From Serratia plymuthica NBRC 102599 (lineage in GTDB: Bacteria; Pseudomonadota; Gammaproteobacteria; Enterobacterales; Enterobacteriaceae): 64,000 nt of DNA. The translations under genes were made by a program, and so were the position numbers. Each line of letters opens with the position of its first letter. Positions within the stretch are counted from its first letter, which is position 1. The stretch spans positions 124,001-188,000 of the forward strand of contig NZ_BCTU01000013.1 of NCBI RefSeq assembly GCF_001590925.1. Reading direction: 5' to 3'. Shown here piece after piece: positions 47,896-60,166 of this stretch. The notes beneath the pieces were generated by a model. It did not search any database. It was not told the DNA's origin and worked only from the letters and a program-made list of their open reading frames with translations.

Positions 47896-49296
47896 ATGAG
47901 CGTAGTGCCTGTAGTCGACGTACTGCAAGGTCGTGCTGCGGTTGACAGTGAAGTCACCGTACGCGGTTGGGTGCGTACCCGGAGAGATTCTAAAGCTGGT
48001 ATCTCCTTCCTGGCCGTCTATGACGGTTCCTGCTTTGATCCGTTACAGGCCGTCGTTAATAATTCTCTGCCGAATTATCAGGATGAAGTGCTGCATCTGA
48101 CTACCGGCTGCTCGATTGAAGTCACCGGCAAAGTCGTTGCCTCTCCGGGCGAAGGCCAGAGTTTCGAACTGCAAGCGACCGCCATCAAAGTGGTGGGTTG
48201 GGTTGACGATCCGGACACTTACCCGATGGCGGCCAAACGTCACAGCATCGAGTACCTGCGCGAGGTAGCTCACCTGCGTCCACGTACTAACCTGATCGGC
48301 GCCGTGGCCCGTGTGCGTCATACGCTGGCGCAAGCGATCCACCGTTTCTACCACGAGAACGGGTTCTTCTGGGTTTCCACCCCGCTGATCACCGCTTCCG
48401 ATACCGAAGGCGCCGGCGAAATGTTCCGGGTTTCAACGCTGGATCTGGAAAATCTGCCGCGCACCGATAAAGGCGCGGTTGATTTCAGCCAGGACTTTTT
48501 CGGCAAAGAAGCTTTCCTGACCGTTTCCGGCCAGTTGAACGGCGAAACTTACGCCTGTGCGTTGTCGAAAGTGTATACCTTTGGCCCCACCTTCCGCGCA
48601 GAGAACTCCAACACCAGCCGCCACCTGGCTGAGTTTTGGATGATCGAACCGGAAGTGGCGTTTGCCGACCTCGAAGACATCGCCGAACTGGCGGAAAAAA
48701 TGCTGAAGTATGTGTTCCAGGCCGTGTTGAACGAGCGTATGGATGACATGCAGTTCTTCGCCGAGCGTGTGGACAAAGATGCAATTGAGCGTTTGAAGCG
48801 CTTTGTTTCTTCCGATTTCGCCCAGGTGGATTACACCGAAGCGGTGGAAATCCTGATCGCCTCCGGCCAAACCTTCGAAAACCCGGTATCCTGGGGCATC
48901 GACCTGTCTTCCGAGCATGAGCGCTATCTGGCCGAGAAACACTTTAAAGCGCCGGTGGTGGTGAAGAACTACCCGAAAGACATTAAAGCTTTCTATATGC
49001 GCATGAACGACGACGGCAAAACCGTTGCAGCCATGGACGTGCTGGCCCCAGGCATTGGCGAGATCATCGGCGGTGCCCAGCGTGAGGAACGTCTGGACGT
49101 CTTGGATCAGCGCCTGGATGCGATGGGCCTGAATAAAGAAGATTACTGGTGGTATCGTGATCTGCGTCGTTACGGCACCGTTCCTCATGCCGGTTTCGGT
49201 TTAGGTTTTGAGCGTTTAATCGCCTATGTGACCGGCGTGCAAAACGTGCGCGATGTCATTCCGTTCCCACGCACTCCGCGTAACGCAAGCTTTTAA
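47896..49296 (+). CDS. asnS: Asparaginyl-tRNA synthetase
   Basis: A 466 aa class IIb synthetase, same length as in E. coli. N-terminal OB fold (about 15-110) for anticodon binding, then motif 1 near [10 protein letters not shown], motif 2 [21 protein letters not shown]-like (about 235-255), motif 3 [12 protein letters not shown]. Start ATG with AGAGAGAAATTT upstream. Confidence 0.98.
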   Translation: MSVVPVVDVLQGRAAVDSEVTVRGWVRTRRDSKAGISFLAVYDGSCFDPLQAVVNNSLPNYQDEVLHLTTGCSIEVTGKVVASPGEGQSFELQATAIKVVGWVDDPDTYPMAAKRHSIEYLREVAHLRPRTNLIGAVARVRHTLAQAIHRFYHENGFFWVSTPLITASDTEGAGEMFRVSTLDLENLPRTDKGAVDFSQDFFGKEAFLTVSGQLNGETYACALSKVYTFGPTFRAENSNTSRHLAEFWMIEPEVAFADLEDIAELAEKMLKYVFQAVLNERMDDMQFFAERVDKDAIERLKRFVSSDFAQVDYTEAVEILIASGQTFENPVSWGIDLSSEHERYLAEKHFKAPVVVKNYPKDIKAFYMRMNDDGKTVAAMDVLAPGIGEIIGGAQREERLDVLDQRLDAMGLNKEDYWWYRDLRRYGTVPHAGFGLGFERLIAYVTGVQNVRDVIPFPRTPRNASF

Positions 49297-49338
49297 TTAA
49301 TCAGTCTAAACATTTCCAAATAATTTAGTTACAAAACC

Positions 49339-49361
49339 AAGGCCAGCTTTGCTGGCCTTTC
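49339..49361 (+). terminator. asnS terminator
   Basis: AAGGCCAGC/GCTGGCCTT stem with a 3-base loop, then TTCGC; the T-run is short. Confidence 0.8.
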
Positions 49362-49400
49362 GCATTTTCTAATATTGACCCGCGTCACAAAGTTCCCTTA

Positions 49401-49599
49401 ATATTACATTTTGTTACACATACTTTCCTTTTGAAACCTCATTAGGACATTGGTAGCATTTTCGTTCTAGATTAACCCGCCCACGAATGGAACACTGCGT
49501 GCAGACACAGGACGACACCAATCTATCTACAATAGTTCCAAAAGAATTATTGGCGGCAGTGGCAAAGGTGTCCGAATAACACCAATGAGGGTAATAATG
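49401..49599 (+). promoter_or_regulatory. ompF control region: OmpR sites, promoter, MicF target
   Basis: Three OmpR-type blocks align with E. coli F1-F3 (TTACATTTTGTTACACATAC at 49404-49423, CTTTTGAAACCTCATT, ATTGGTAGCATTTTCG). A -10-like TAGATT is at 49468-49473. The leader keeps GCAGACACA, CAATAGTTCC and the ribosome-site stretch ATGAGGGTAATAATG (49585-49599), which is bound by MicF in E. coli. No gene lies in this 300-bp spacer. Confidence 0.8.
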
Positions 49600-50706
49600 A
49601 TGAAGCGCAACATTCTTGCAGTGGTAATCCCGGCTCTGTTAGCTGCTGGTGCAGCAAACGCAGCTGAAATCTACAACAAAGACGGCAACAAGCTGGATCT
49701 GTACGGCAAAGTTGACGGTCTGCACTACTTCTCCGACGACAAAGGCAATGACGGCGACCAGACCTATGTTCGTTTCGGCTTCAAAGGTGAAACCCAGATT
49801 ACTGACCAACTGACCGGTTACGGCCAGTGGGAATACAACGTTCAGGCTAACCACGCTGAATCTCAAGGCACCGAAGGCACCAAGACTCGTCTGGGCTTCG
49901 CAGGTCTGAAATTTGCTGACTACGGTTCATTCGACTACGGCCGTAACTACGGCGTACTGTACGACGTGGAAGGCTGGACAGATATGCTGCCAGAGTTCGG
50001 CGGCGATACTTACACCGTTACCGACAACTTCATGACTGGCCGTACCAACGGCGTTGCTACTTACCGTAACAACAACTTCTTCGGTCTGGTTGATGGTCTG
50101 AACTTCGCTGTTCAGTACCAGGGTAAAAACGAAAACGACAGCCGTGCTCTGAAGAAACAAAACGGCGACGGTTGGGGCCTGTCTTCTACTTATGACATCG
50201 GCGAAGGCGTAAGCTTCGGTGCTGCATACGCGTCTTCTGACCGTACTGACAAACAAACCAACGACTCTACCGCTAAAGGCGACAAAGCTGATGCGTGGAC
50301 CGTGGGCGCTAAATACGACGCGAACAACGTCTATCTGGCAGCCATGTACTCCGAAACCCGTAACATGACACCATACGGTGATTATGATACCGCTATCGCT
50401 GACAAAACCCAGAACTTCGAAGTGACTGCACAGTACCAGTTCGACTTCGGTCTGCGTCCAGAAGTGTCTTACCTGCAGTCTAAAGGTAAAAACCTGGCTG
50501 GCCGTACCGCACATGGTTCTAGCTTCGGCGGCGGCGATGCCGACCTGGTTAAATATGTTTCTGTTGGTACCACTTACTACTTCAACAAAAACATGTCCAC
50601 CTATGTTGATTACAAAATCAACCTGCTGGACGACAACGAGTTCACTAAAGCCACTGGCACCGCTACCGATGATATCGTAGGTGTTGGTCTGGTTTACCAG
50701 TTCTAA
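49597..50706 (+). CDS. ompF: OmpF-type trimeric porin
   Basis: A 369 aa precursor with a 22-residue signal peptide ending AANA, then [18 protein letters not shown], the standard general-porin start. Constriction loop 3 is PEFGGDTY; the protein ends in a Phe needed for barrel assembly. Sixteen strands are expected. E. coli OmpF is 362 aa and lies in the same place between asnS and aspC. Start MM as in E. coli; the second ATG (49600) is equivalent. Confidence 0.95.
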   Translation: MMKRNILAVVIPALLAAGAANAAEIYNKDGNKLDLYGKVDGLHYFSDDKGNDGDQTYVRFGFKGETQITDQLTGYGQWEYNVQANHAESQGTEGTKTRLGFAGLKFADYGSFDYGRNYGVLYDVEGWTDMLPEFGGDTYTVTDNFMTGRTNGVATYRNNNFFGLVDGLNFAVQYQGKNENDSRALKKQNGDGWGLSSTYDIGEGVSFGAAYASSDRTDKQTNDSTAKGDKADAWTVGAKYDANNVYLAAMYSETRNMTPYGDYDTAIADKTQNFEVTAQYQFDFGLRPEVSYLQSKGKNLAGRTAHGSSFGGGDADLVKYVSVGTTYYFNKNMSTYVDYKINLLDDNEFTKATGTATDDIVGVGLVYQF

Positions 50707-50744
50707 GTTGTCACACTTGACGGCGGTTCACCGTCGGCTGAGTT

Positions 50745-50773
50745 AAAACAGGGCTTCGGCCCTGTTTTTGTTT
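50745..50773 (+). terminator. ompF terminator
   Basis: AAACAGGGC-TTCG-GCCCTGTTT, a stem with a stable UUCG loop, then TTGTTTTT. A second small stem (GACGG/CCGTC, 50719-50735) precedes it. Confidence 0.93.
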
Positions 50774-50949
50774 TTGTGCCGCGAGTAACTTTTTATTCTG
50801 CCAACGTCCCCTTCTCCCTCATTTTTTATGCTGAACCTGCCCCCTTCACAAGATCGATGTGTTTTTCTCGCAAACGGTTGGCAAAGCGCATAACTGGCGC
50901 TACCCTGATGCTTCTGTCTGCTTAACTCCGAGCCATGGAAGCACCTGAC

Positions 50950-52140
50950 ATGTTTGAAAAAATCACTGCTGCACCCGCCGATCCAATCCTGGGTCTGACC
51001 GACATTTTCCGCGCGGACGCCCGCCCTAATAAGATCAACTTAGGGATTGGCGTTTACAAAGATGAAACCGGCAAAACCCCGGTACTGACCAGCGTGAAAA
51101 AAGCTGAGCAATATCTGCTGGAAAATGAAACCACCAAAAACTATCTCGGCATTGAAGGCATCCCGGCGTTCGCCACCTGCACGCAAGAGCTGCTGTTCGG
51201 CAAACAAAGCCCAATCATCGCCGACAAGCGTGCACGCACTGCGCAAACGCCTGGTGGTACCGGCGGCCTGCGTGTGGCAGCAGACTTTATCGCCAACCAG
51301 ACCACCGCAAAACGCATCTGGATCAGCAACCCAAGCTGGCCGAACCACAAAAACGTGTTCAGCGCCGTTGGTCTGGAAGTCCTGGAATACGCCTACTACG
51401 ATGCCGCCAACCATTCGCTGGATTTCGATGGCCTGCTGAACAGCCTGAAACAAGCTCAGGCCGGCGATGTGGTGCTGTTCCACGGCTGCTGCCATAACCC
51501 GACCGGCATCGACCCTACCGCCGAGCAGTGGGCCCAATTGGCTGAGCTGTCCGTCGCCAACGGCTGGTTGCCGCTGTTCGACTTCGCCTACCAGGGCTTT
51601 GCGAAGGGATTGGAAGAAGATGCACAGGGCCTGCGTATTTTCGCCGCCAAGCATCAGGAACTGATCGTCGCCAGTTCGTACTCGAAGAACTTCGGCCTGT
51701 ACAATGAACGCGTCGGTGCCTGCACGATCGTAGCCGCCGATGCGGAAACCGCAGATCGCGCCTTCAGCCAGGTGAAAGCCGCTATTCGTGCCAACTACTC
51801 CAACCCACCGTCGCACGGCGCCGCCGTCGTGGCGACCATCTTGGGCGACGATGCGCTGCGTGCCTTGTGGGAACAGGAACTGACCGATATGCGTCAGCGT
51901 ATCCATCGCATGCGTCAGTTGTTCGTCAATACGCTGCAAGAGAAAGGCGCAGAGCAGGACTTCAGCTTTATCATCAACCAGAACGGTATGTTCTCGTTCA
52001 GCGGGTTGAGTAAAGAGCAGGTGCTGCGCCTGCGCGAAGAGTTTGGCGTTTATGCCGTCAACTCCGGTCGCGTTAACGTTGCGGGCATGACGCCGGACAA
52101 TATGGCGCCGCTGTGCGAGGCCATCGTCGCCGTGCTGTAA
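50950..52140 (+). CDS. aspC: Aspartate aminotransferase
   Basis: A 396 aa class I aminotransferase interconverting aspartate/2-oxoglutarate and oxaloacetate/glutamate; length equals E. coli AspC. The PLP Lys is in [15 protein letters not shown] (about 246), and [11 protein letters not shown] and the C-terminal SGRVNVAG Arg are conserved. [16 protein letters not shown] is the native start; the in-frame ATG at 50935 would add five residues. Confidence 0.97.
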   Translation: MFEKITAAPADPILGLTDIFRADARPNKINLGIGVYKDETGKTPVLTSVKKAEQYLLENETTKNYLGIEGIPAFATCTQELLFGKQSPIIADKRARTAQTPGGTGGLRVAADFIANQTTAKRIWISNPSWPNHKNVFSAVGLEVLEYAYYDAANHSLDFDGLLNSLKQAQAGDVVLFHGCCHNPTGIDPTAEQWAQLAELSVANGWLPLFDFAYQGFAKGLEEDAQGLRIFAAKHQELIVASSYSKNFGLYNERVGACTIVAADAETADRAFSQVKAAIRANYSNPPSHGAAVVATILGDDALRALWEQELTDMRQRIHRMRQLFVNTLQEKGAEQDFSFIINQNGMFSFSGLSKEQVLRLREEFGVYAVNSGRVNVAGMTPDNMAPLCEAIVAVL

Positions 52141-52161
52141 CCCATTGCAATGCAAATAGCA

Positions 52162-52190
52162 AAAGGGGCGCTCAAAGCGCCCCTTAGTTA
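52162..52190. terminator. Terminator between aspC and gloC
   Basis: AAGGGGCGCT/AGCGCCCCTT stem with a 3-base loop, with A-run and T-rich flanks, between convergent genes. Confidence 0.85.
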
Positions 52191-52209
52191 TTTCTGCCGG
52201 GAAATAACC

Positions 52210-52857
52210 TTACCAGATAGCCGGCTCTTCACGCAGGAACGGGTTAGTTTCACGCTCTTGGCCAAAAGTGGACATTGGCCCATGACCTGGGATAAACGCC
52301 ATGTCATCGCCCTGCGGCAACAGCTTGGTACGAATAGAGTTAATCAGCGCCTGATGATCGCCACGCGGGAAATCGCTGCGCCCGACACCACCGTTAAACA
52401 GCACGTCGCCCACCAACGCCAGCCGCGCCTTTTGATTAATAAAGACGATATGGCCAGGGGTATGGCCAGGGCAATGCAACACGTCGAACGTCATCTCGCC
52501 CACCTGCACCTTGTCGCCTTCTTGCAGCCATTGGGTCGGCGTCAGCGGCGCACACTCTTCCAGCCCAAACATCCGGCTCTGTGCCGGCAGACCGTCCAGC
52601 CAGAAAGCGTCTTCCTTATCCGGGCCGTAAATCGGCACCTGATAATGCTCAGCCAGTTCCGCCGCGGCACCTACGTGATCGAGATGGCCGTGCGTCAGCA
52701 GGATCTGCGTGATCGTCACGCCCTGCTTCGCCACTTCGGCCTTCAATTTTTCTGCCTCGCCGCCGGGATCGACCAATGCCGCCTGCTGCGTGCTCTCACA
52801 CCAGATCAGGCTACAATTTTGACTGAAGGCGGTAACGGGAATAATTTGGTATTTCAT
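52210..52857 (-). CDS. gloC: GloC (YcbL), type II glyoxalase II
   Basis: A 215 aa metallo-beta-lactamase-fold hydrolase. The metal motif THGHLDHVG (HxHxDH) and later HCPGHTPGH are intact. E. coli YcbL (215 aa) hydrolyses S-lactoylglutathione, finishing methylglyoxal detoxification. I start at [14 protein letters not shown], 9 codons inside the longer frame, to match the family. Confidence 0.94.
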   Translation of the reverse strand: MKYQIIPVTAFSQNCSLIWCESTQQAALVDPGGEAEKLKAEVAKQGVTITQILLTHGHLDHVGAAAELAEHYQVPIYGPDKEDAFWLDGLPAQSRMFGLEECAPLTPTQWLQEGDKVQVGEMTFDVLHCPGHTPGHIVFINQKARLALVGDVLFNGGVGRSDFPRGDHQALINSIRTKLLPQGDDMAFIPGHGPMSTFGQERETNPFLREEPAIW

Positions 52858-52922
52858 AAGGCTCCAACGACAACAGCGCCACACCCTCGCGGGCTGGCGC
52901 TATTCACTATGGTGCACAGCGA

Positions 52923-53471
52923 CTACCAGGTCCGCACCGGGCCGGTATCGATGTGTACAAAGTTGCTACGTGGGTAATATCCTACACCACCACCGCGCAT
53001 TTTTAACGCCGCTTTACGGATATTACTCAATTGGATGCCTTCGATATGGAAGTCCATCGCCTGGCCTTTGGTGTGATAGCTGTGCTTGGCCACACCGCGG
53101 CTGCGCTCACGCAGCTCATTGTTGGTATCCAGGGAGCGGTAACCTGAAACCAACTGCACCGGCTTGTTGGTACCCAACAGACCTTGCAGACGGTAGAGCT
53201 GATCAAACAGGCGGGGATCGATCGGCTTAATCTTGTTGGCGCGATAATCACGGAAAAGATGATTAAGACGAACCAGCTCGTCTTTATTGTACCCCTTCCC
53301 ATCAAAGAATTCGGCCTTCAACGTTTCGCCCGTATGCATGTTATTTACGACCAGAATGCGTGGGCGTGAAGTAGAAAGACTGGCAAAAGCCTGCCCTGGA
53401 AGCAGGGCTATACCCATGGCGGCGCTACCTAACGCCAGCCATTTGCGGCGATGATGATCAATTTTGTCCAT
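52923..53471 (-). CDS. mepK: MepK (YcbK), periplasmic murein endopeptidase
   Basis: A 182 aa protein, same length as E. coli YcbK/MepK, which cleaves 3-3 (L,D) crosslinks and also 4-3 links in peptidoglycan. The N terminus has a Tat signal (RRKWLALGSAA) ending near AFA. The M15-type zinc residues are His in KHSYHTKGQAMDFH and the His of FVHIDTG. Being next to ldtD, which makes 3-3 crosslinks, is meaningful: one enzyme forms and the other opens the same bond. Confidence 0.94.
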   Translation of the reverse strand: MDKIDHHRRKWLALGSAAMGIALLPGQAFASLSTSRPRILVVNNMHTGETLKAEFFDGKGYNKDELVRLNHLFRDYRANKIKPIDPRLFDQLYRLQGLLGTNKPVQLVSGYRSLDTNNELRERSRGVAKHSYHTKGQAMDFHIEGIQLSNIRKAALKMRGGGVGYYPRSNFVHIDTGPVRTW

Positions 53472-53652
53472 GTTTCTGTTAAACCCGGCAAGAATATCAA
53501 AATATATGCACAAAACAGCGCACTGCCCGAACCATAACCGCCCACACAGCCTGAGTCAACCCGTGATGTCCCGCGGTTTGCAGGCACCCACTGAATGAGT
53601 GCCTGCATCATGATCCGATATTCAGACCGTTATTTATTTATAATTACTGCAT

Positions 53653-55494
53653 TTATTGCATTAATTTTTCGGCCTGAGCCAAAATTTGTGCACCCGATCT
53701 CACCGTATCATCGTAATTGTAAATATCTGTACGAAATTGTGGCTTTCCATCATCAGAAACCCAGGCGGTTAAATAATACAATTTAACCGGAATATGCTGA
53801 CGTATATTTACGTAGGTGGTATTTCCCCCTTTAAGGGTGGAGGAAACGCGGGTATTGTTCCAGCCGGCATCTTGCAGCAGCATATTAGCCAAATCAGATG
53901 CCTTGTTAACGCGCACGCAACCGGAACTCAGGGCACGAATATCTTTCTGGAACAGATTGTGGTTCGGTGTATCGTGCAGATAGATAGCATCCGAGCTAGG
54001 CATGTTGAATTTGAAACGCCCCAGCGAGTTGGTGGCGCCCGGTGCCTGACGAATGCGGTATGGGAAATTACGCGCAGACACCATGTTCCAGTCAATCATC
54101 GCCGGATTAATGACTTCAGCGTCATTGCTCCAGCCGGAAAGCACGGTATAGCCGTGTTTCTGGAAATAGCTGCCGTCACGCATTGCCTTTGGCACAATAT
54201 CTTCGCGTACCAGCGTAGTCGGCACATTCCACGGCGGGTTGACCACGACGTTGTTCAGCGCACTGTTCATCAGCGGCGTCTTGCGGCTAGGCCGACCGAC
54301 GATAACCCGTGAGGAAAGTACTTCATTGCCGTTCTGGTAGTAAGTCAGAGAGTAATTGGGAATGTTAACCATGATCCCGGTGTCGACGTAGCCAGGGAGG
54401 ATGCGCAAACGCTGGATATTCAATGCCAACAGCGAAGCGCGCGTTTGCGGCGACACGTTGAGCCATTCGCGGGTACGGGCGCCAATCACGCCGTCAGCGG
54501 TCAAACCTTGCCATTTCTGGAAGCGTTTAACGCCTTCGACCAGATCGGGGGTATAAGCGTTATCAGTGACGGTCACCGGGCCGGCAGGCTGCTGGGCGAA
54601 TGGCGATTCCGGCGATGCAGTAAGATCTTTTACCGGAGCGGCAGACGGGCTGATAACCACACTTTTGCTCTCGCGGCTTTTCTCTTCATCGACTGACAAG
54701 CCGCCATCGTCCGGTTCATTGCGCGAGCCGGTCAGTACCGCAGGCGGCTCCTGCGTTTGCACCGATGCTGCGGTAGTGGTCAGCATGCCATTGCGCGCCA
54801 GGATCTCACGCAGGGCGGCAATGTCGCTGCTCAGTTGATCGGGGCGCAAGCTCGGACCGTTAGCCATCTGCGGCCATGGACGGTTGTCGGCCAGCATGTC
54901 GCGCAGCGCCTGATGCATCTTGGCATATTGCGGGTGCTGCGGCGCCAGCTTGGTGACATAAGCCAATGTCTTGCCCTGACGCACCGCCAGTTGCCATTGA
55001 TTAATCACCGCATTAGGCGGCAGGCCGAGCTTGTAGGGAATATTGCTATACAGCCAGCTGTTACCGTTGGCGCCGATGGCTGAAACGAACTGCAAATACC
55101 CCAGCATAGCATCAGACAGAACAACGTCGCGCGCTACGCCGCTAATCGCCGGATTGGTCAGCAGCTTCACCCATTGGGTAAACTGCGGCTGCACGCCGGA
55201 CATGGCCAGCTCGGCCAACTGCTGCTGGAACTGCTGAATCGCCTCGCGATCCTGCCACATCAGTTGCATCCGGTTAGCGGCGTACAAAGGAGCCAGCGTT
55301 GAAAGATAGTGCGGTGTCATTCCTTTCGGCAATGCCGCCAATAATTCCGAACGGCTTTGCGCAACTGACATGCCGGATGACGCTACCGGAAACGCAGGCA
55401 CGGTTGCCCATGCGGGTAACGACGACGCAAGTCCAGATGCGATTGCGCAGCTCAGCGCCAGACGCCGTAAAGTGTTTCCATTTTTAAGCAACAT
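53653..55494 (-). CDS. ldtD: LdtD (YcbB), L,D-transpeptidase
   Basis: A 613 aa periplasmic enzyme making 3-3 crosslinks and giving beta-lactam tolerance. Signal peptide to about residue 30 (AWATV), N-terminal domain (about 45-225), a disordered Ser/Pro/Glu-rich linker (about 235-310), a peptidoglycan-binding domain ([15 protein letters not shown], about 317-345), and YkuD catalytic domain with His and Cys in HDTPNHN and SSGCVRVN. E. coli LdtD is 615 aa with the same order. The 181-bp spacer to mepK holds no other gene. Confidence 0.95.
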   Translation of the reverse strand: MLLKNGNTLRRLALSCAIASGLASSLPAWATVPAFPVASSGMSVAQSRSELLAALPKGMTPHYLSTLAPLYAANRMQLMWQDREAIQQFQQQLAELAMSGVQPQFTQWVKLLTNPAISGVARDVVLSDAMLGYLQFVSAIGANGNSWLYSNIPYKLGLPPNAVINQWQLAVRQGKTLAYVTKLAPQHPQYAKMHQALRDMLADNRPWPQMANGPSLRPDQLSSDIAALREILARNGMLTTTAASVQTQEPPAVLTGSRNEPDDGGLSVDEEKSRESKSVVISPSAAPVKDLTASPESPFAQQPAGPVTVTDNAYTPDLVEGVKRFQKWQGLTADGVIGARTREWLNVSPQTRASLLALNIQRLRILPGYVDTGIMVNIPNYSLTYYQNGNEVLSSRVIVGRPSRKTPLMNSALNNVVVNPPWNVPTTLVREDIVPKAMRDGSYFQKHGYTVLSGWSNDAEVINPAMIDWNMVSARNFPYRIRQAPGATNSLGRFKFNMPSSDAIYLHDTPNHNLFQKDIRALSSGCVRVNKASDLANMLLQDAGWNNTRVSSTLKGGNTTYVNIRQHIPVKLYYLTAWVSDDGKPQFRTDIYNYDDTVRSGAQILAQAEKLMQ

Positions 55495-55660
55495 CCATTG
55501 CCCCCTGTATGCTCACAAAAAATACATCAAAAACCGCTTGTTAATTTCAGTATACGAACAGAAAGGCCATTTTGCCCTTGGACGCCGCTAATAACTGTTA
55601 TGCCATTAAGCTACCCGGTTTTTAGCGGATAAAAAAGCAGGACTATCATCCATGCACACA

Positions 55661-55690
55661 AAAAAATAGCCACCCCAGGGCGGCTATTTT
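55661..55690 (-). terminator. mukB operon terminator
   Basis: On the minus strand AAAATAGCC/GGCTATTTT encloses a GC loop and is followed by TTTTTGTG. It is 27 bp after the mukB stop, and separates mukB from ldtD. Confidence 0.9.
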
Positions 55691-55717
55691 CAGATTATTA
55701 GCGGACTTTTTTGCGTT

Positions 55718-58700
55718 TTACGGCGTTTCTACCGCAGCAGTGCCCGGTGCAGGCAGCTCATTGGCGAAACCGCGCAGCCCCACTACATGCACGTGCTCAT
55801 GGTTCTGGAACACCTTACGCACCAGCTTATAAGTGGTGCCTTTTTCCGGGCTGATGTTTTCCGGCGCAGCGATAATCAGCTGCATTTCCAGACGATCGCA
55901 CAGCTCGAACAGCGTTGCGATGGACTTGGCGTCCAGTCGCGCCGCTTCATCGAGGAACAGCAAGCGGCAAGGTGAGATATCCTTGCCACGCAGGCGGCGT
56001 GACTCCTCTTCCCAGCTCTGCACCACCATCACCAGAATCGACATCCCGGTCCCTATCGCTTCCCCGGTAGACAACGCGCCGCTCTCGGCACGCAGCCAAC
56101 CGTCAGAGCCGCGGAACACTTCCACTTCCAGCTCCAGATAGTTACGGTAATCCAGCAGCTCTTCGCCGATAGTCTGCGGCGTGCGTTGCCCCATATCAAT
56201 CTGCGGGTTCAGGCGCTGATACAGCTTGGCCAGAGCTTCAGAGAAGGTCAGACGGTTGCTGTTGAACAGATCCTGATGCTGCTCCCTCTGCTCGGCCAGC
56301 ACGTCCAGCAGCGTCGCATGCGCTTCGCGCACGTTGACGTTCAGCCGCACGCTCTTCACCTGGCCGAAAGACACCGCCTGCAGACCCTGGTTGAGCATGC
56401 GGATGCGGTTCTGTTCACGCTGGATGGTTTTGCGGATGATATTCGCCACGCTCTTGGAACTGATCGCCAGCTTCTGCTCACGCGCGGTCAGTTCTTCGGT
56501 CAGGCGACCCAGCTCGATTTCCATCTGTTCGATGGCCTCAACCGGGTCATCGGTACGAATGATATCCTGGCGGATACGCTCGCGCAGATGCTGATACACC
56601 GCGATATAGAACTGAATCTTGCGTTCCGGGCGTTTTGGATCTTCCGACAAGCGCAGAACGTCGCGCAGATGTTCGTTATCCGACACAGCCAGACGCAACG
56701 CACCAAGCGCCTTATCCGACATCGAGCGCAGCTCGTCACCGTCCATATAAGCCAGTTCGCGACGGTGCAGACGGCGTTCAACGCCGTTGTCTTTCACCAT
56801 GCGCATAACCGCACACCAACCCGCCTTGGCGGTCACCACCTGCTCACGCAGTTGGTAATAGTCGCGCTCCAGCTTGCGCAGTTTCTTCTGCAGGCTGTCC
56901 ATTTCCGCTTCGCAGAAGGTCAGCTGTTTTTCCAGCTGGTTACGGCGCGCACGGTTGGTACTCAGCGCCGCATGCAACTCGTCACGACGCGCTCGTGCAC
57001 GCGCTTCGGCGTTGGCATCCGCCTGCACGCCAATGTCCACCAGTTCCTGGCTCAGCTCTTTCAGCATATCGCGCTTGGCGTCATAGGAGCTTTTCAGCGA
57101 TGCCAGTACCTGGCTGTACTGGGTAAATTGGGTTTGATACTGACGCAGTTGCTCACGGGCGCGGGTACGTTCCGCTTCCGCATGCTCCAGACGCTGGCGC
57201 AGCTTGTCGTTAAGATCGTTGTTGGCGTTCTGCATGCCGGCCGAGTCGGTATAACCAAAGTGCGCACGACGCTGCACCACTTCGATCAAAGCAAACGCCT
57301 GCTGCTTGGCCTGGCGCTGTACGCTCTGCGCCTGGGTGTAATCCTGCTGCAGCTGTTCATGCTGCTGCGGATCGCTTTGCAACACCGACAACAAGGGTTC
57401 CAGCTTGGTCAGGGAAACGCCGTGTTGCTGAATATGGCGCGCAGCATCCTGCGCCTCTTCAAGCTCTTCGCGGATCTCTTCCACCCGGTCCTGCAGGGTA
57501 TCGTCATTCAGCAGTGACACCAATGGCATCAGGCGGTTGAGCGCCGAGATGCCCTCTTTCGCCTGATCGTACTGCTGCCGCTGCTGCTGGTTTTGCGCTT
57601 CATGGTTGTTCAGCGCACGCTCGATTTCACCGCGACGGGAATTGAGGCCACGGATTTCCGCTTCCGGGTCGGCATCAAACGCCACCGCCAGATGGGAGCC
57701 GATAAAGCGACTGAAAGCCTGATGCGAACGCTGGGTCTTTTGCACGTCGAATGACAGCGTCGCGTAGCGCTCAGCCAGAGTTTCACGCTCGGCATGCAGC
57801 ACTTCCAGACGGTTTTCACGCGCGGCGCGGCCAAACAGCGGCACTTCCGGGTAACGCGAATAACGCCACTGACGATCGGCGGTTTTCACCAATACCGCCC
57901 TGTCCTGCTCTTCGACGGCGAACACGCTGTCATCGAAAGACTGCGGATCCCCTTCGATCAGATAGAGATCTTCCGGGCAATCTTCGAGACCTTCCAGCAT
58001 CTCGCGCACCAGCGACAGATCCGGCACCACGATCGCGTGGCGCGATGGGCCGTACAGCGCCGAGAAGTAAGGCGCATCGTCGATGGTGACATCGTCGTAG
58101 ATTTCAGAGAGCAGCACACCGCCAAAACGTTCGGCCAACGTCACCAGACGCTGATCTTCGGCACCGCCAGGCTGGCTAAGGCGTTCGATTTGCGCTTCAA
58201 CTTCACGCTTGCGGGCAGCCACTTCGTCGCGCTCAACGGTGGTTTCACGTTCACGCTCCAGCAGTTGCTGCATGAACTCGGTCACCTGCTGGCTGCTTTC
58301 CAGTTCTTCACCGCTCTGCTCGCTAAGCTGGCTCAGGGAGTCCTGTGCCGCCAACCAGACGGGCGCGCGGGCGGTCAGCTCGCGGATACGCTGCTGGATC
58401 TGCTCCAGTTCCTGACGCATTTCCATTCGGCGCTCGCCGGCGTCGCTGACGCTCTGCGACAGTGACTCCAGACGTTCTTCCAACTCTTGCAACAGCGCAT
58501 CGAGATCGTCCGGCTGATACTCCTGACCGTGGCGCTTGCAGAACTCCTGCAGCAGACGCTCGGCATCTTGTTGGGAGCGCAGACGTTGTTCCAGTTCGCT
58601 CAGGCGCATGCGCAGCGGCTGCACGCGTTCGGCAAGGTGCTGCTGCGAAGGCCAATCGCGCAACAATTCGCGCGCGCATTGCCAGGCTTCACTGCGGCTG

Positions 58701-60166
58701 ACCTGGCCGGCGATTTTACCCACCAGCTGATAAGCTTGTTCAAACTGACCGTGCGCGGCGTCGGCCACGCTCAGTTTCTGCTCGAGCATCAGCAACGCTT
58801 CCGTCGCTTCCTGCTCACGCGCCTGGAAAGTATCCAGCCACTGTTCGGCATTTTCAGCGGTCAGTTCTGGCAGTTGGCACAGGGAACGAGCGCGCTCCAA
58901 TGCCTGCAACGCCTGCTGATACTGAATGGCACGGGTCTGCTGCACGTCGAGCGCCTGCTGGTAGTCGGCGAGCTGGCTTTTCAGTTCATCCACTTCCAGT
59001 TCGGCCGCCTCGGCGCGCGCTTCGTTTTCGGCCTGCTGCTCACTGGCCTCGGCAACCACTTCGTTCTGTTCTTCCAGGCGGTAGGTCAGCTCTTCCAGAT
59101 CGCCTTCATAACGCTCGATCTTTTCCTGCTGACGCATCGCCGTCTGCACCAGATTCAGGTGATCGCTGGCGGCCTGGTAGTCGGTTTCCAAATCGGATTC
59201 CGCGCCGCTCTGCTCTGCCAACTCACGCGCCATTTCCACGTGGCGATACTGCTCGGCGGCCAGCTGTTTACGGCTGCCCAGCAGATCGCTGCGCAGCGCC
59301 AGCGCGCCGTCCAGATGAATGCGCCGTTCGTTGGCATGGCGCATGTAGTCTGCCGCCACGTAGGACGTGGCTTCGGAAATCAGGTGCTTGAACAGGTCAC
59401 GGTCCGACTGAGTGACGCGGATCGCTTCCAGCGTCATGCGGTTTTCACGCAGTGCCGCTTCCATATCCTGGAACGCCTTGCGCACGCCGCTGTTTTCCGG
59501 CAACAGATAATCGCGCAGCGACCGGGTGATGGCGCTGGAGATCCCGCCGTACAGCGAGGCCTCGATCAGGCGGTAAAACTTGCTGCGATCGGCGGACGAA
59601 CGCAGGCGTTTCGGCAGCACGCCCAGATCGAACATTAACGCGTGGTAATCGGTGATGGAGTTGAACTGCTTGAACTGCACGCCTTCCATCTCTTCGACAC
59701 GCTCTTTCAGTTCCTGCAGCGTCAGTACGCGCGCCTGGCGCTCGCCTACCGTTTGGGTCAGCAGTTCAGTAGGCTGCACCGCTGTCGGTAGCCCCTGAAT
59801 GGTGAACGGCTTGATGTCCACCTTACGGTCGCGACCGGCTACCTGCTGCAAACGCACGCCAACCACCACGCGCTGATGGCGCGAGTTGATCACGTCGAGA
59901 GTAGAGTAGCAGACCCCGGCGCGCAGCTTGCCGTGCAAGCCTTTGTCGCGTGAACCGCTGGTGGCGCCGGCTTCGGTGGTATTACGAAAGTGCAGCAGCG
60001 TCAAATCGGGGATTAGCGCGGTGACGAAAGCCGCCATAGTGGTGGATTTCCCGGCCCCGTTACCGCCGGACAGCGTGGTCACCAGCTCATCCAGATCAAA
60101 GGTACGAGCAAAGAAGCCGTTCCAGTTAACCAGCGTCAGCGAGCGAAATTTACCGCGTTCAATCAT
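55718..60166 (-). CDS. mukB: MukB, SMC-like condensin ATPase
   Basis: A 1482 aa SMC-type protein that organises and separates chromosomes with MukE, MukF and topoisomerase IV. Walker [15 protein letters not shown] (about 34-47) at the N terminus; signature [14 protein letters not shown] and Walker [12 protein letters not shown] near the C terminus; two coiled-coil arms (about 290-640 and 830-1210) around a hinge (about 650-780). E. coli MukB is 1486 aa. It overlaps mukE by 4 bp. Confidence 0.98.
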   Translation of the reverse strand: MIERGKFRSLTLVNWNGFFARTFDLDELVTTLSGGNGAGKSTTMAAFVTALIPDLTLLHFRNTTEAGATSGSRDKGLHGKLRAGVCYSTLDVINSRHQRVVVGVRLQQVAGRDRKVDIKPFTIQGLPTAVQPTELLTQTVGERQARVLTLQELKERVEEMEGVQFKQFNSITDYHALMFDLGVLPKRLRSSADRSKFYRLIEASLYGGISSAITRSLRDYLLPENSGVRKAFQDMEAALRENRMTLEAIRVTQSDRDLFKHLISEATSYVAADYMRHANERRIHLDGALALRSDLLGSRKQLAAEQYRHVEMARELAEQSGAESDLETDYQAASDHLNLVQTAMRQQEKIERYEGDLEELTYRLEEQNEVVAEASEQQAENEARAEAAELEVDELKSQLADYQQALDVQQTRAIQYQQALQALERARSLCQLPELTAENAEQWLDTFQAREQEATEALLMLEQKLSVADAAHGQFEQAYQLVGKIAGQVSRSEAWQCARELLRDWPSQQHLAERVQPLRMRLSELEQRLRSQQDAERLLQEFCKRHGQEYQPDDLDALLQELEERLESLSQSVSDAGERRMEMRQELEQIQQRIRELTARAPVWLAAQDSLSQLSEQSGEELESSQQVTEFMQQLLERERETTVERDEVAARKREVEAQIERLSQPGGAEDQRLVTLAERFGGVLLSEIYDDVTIDDAPYFSALYGPSRHAIVVPDLSLVREMLEGLEDCPEDLYLIEGDPQSFDDSVFAVEEQDRAVLVKTADRQWRYSRYPEVPLFGRAARENRLEVLHAERETLAERYATLSFDVQKTQRSHQAFSRFIGSHLAVAFDADPEAEIRGLNSRRGEIERALNNHEAQNQQQRQQYDQAKEGISALNRLMPLVSLLNDDTLQDRVEEIREELEEAQDAARHIQQHGVSLTKLEPLLSVLQSDPQQHEQLQQDYTQAQSVQRQAKQQAFALIEVVQRRAHFGYTDSAGMQNANNDLNDKLRQRLEHAEAERTRAREQLRQYQTQFTQYSQVLASLKSSYDAKRDMLKELSQELVDIGVQADANAEARARARRDELHAALSTNRARRNQLEKQLTFCEAEMDSLQKKLRKLERDYYQLREQVVTAKAGWCAVMRMVKDNGVERRLHRRELAYMDGDELRSMSDKALGALRLAVSDNEHLRDVLRLSEDPKRPERKIQFYIAVYQHLRERIRQDIIRTDDPVEAIEQMEIELGRLTEELTAREQKLAISSKSVANIIRKTIQREQNRIRMLNQGLQAVSFGQVKSVRLNVNVREAHATLLDVLAEQREQHQDLFNSNRLTFSEALAKLYQRLNPQIDMGQRTPQTIGEELLDYRNYLELEVEVFRGSDGWLRAESGALSTGEAIGTGMSILVMVVQSWEEESRRLRGKDISPCRLLFLDEAARLDAKSIATLFELCDRLEMQLIIAAPENISPEKGTTYKLVRKVFQNHEHVHVVGLRGFANELPAPGTAAVETP

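Noticed and set aside
51040-52155. 371-codon open frame opposite aspC
   Set aside because: Antisense shadow of aspC; crosses the aspC terminator region without own signals.
56186-57517. 443-codon open frame opposite mukB
   Set aside because: Mirror of the coiled-coil coding sequence; Leu/Gln/His-rich repeats without a recognisable domain.
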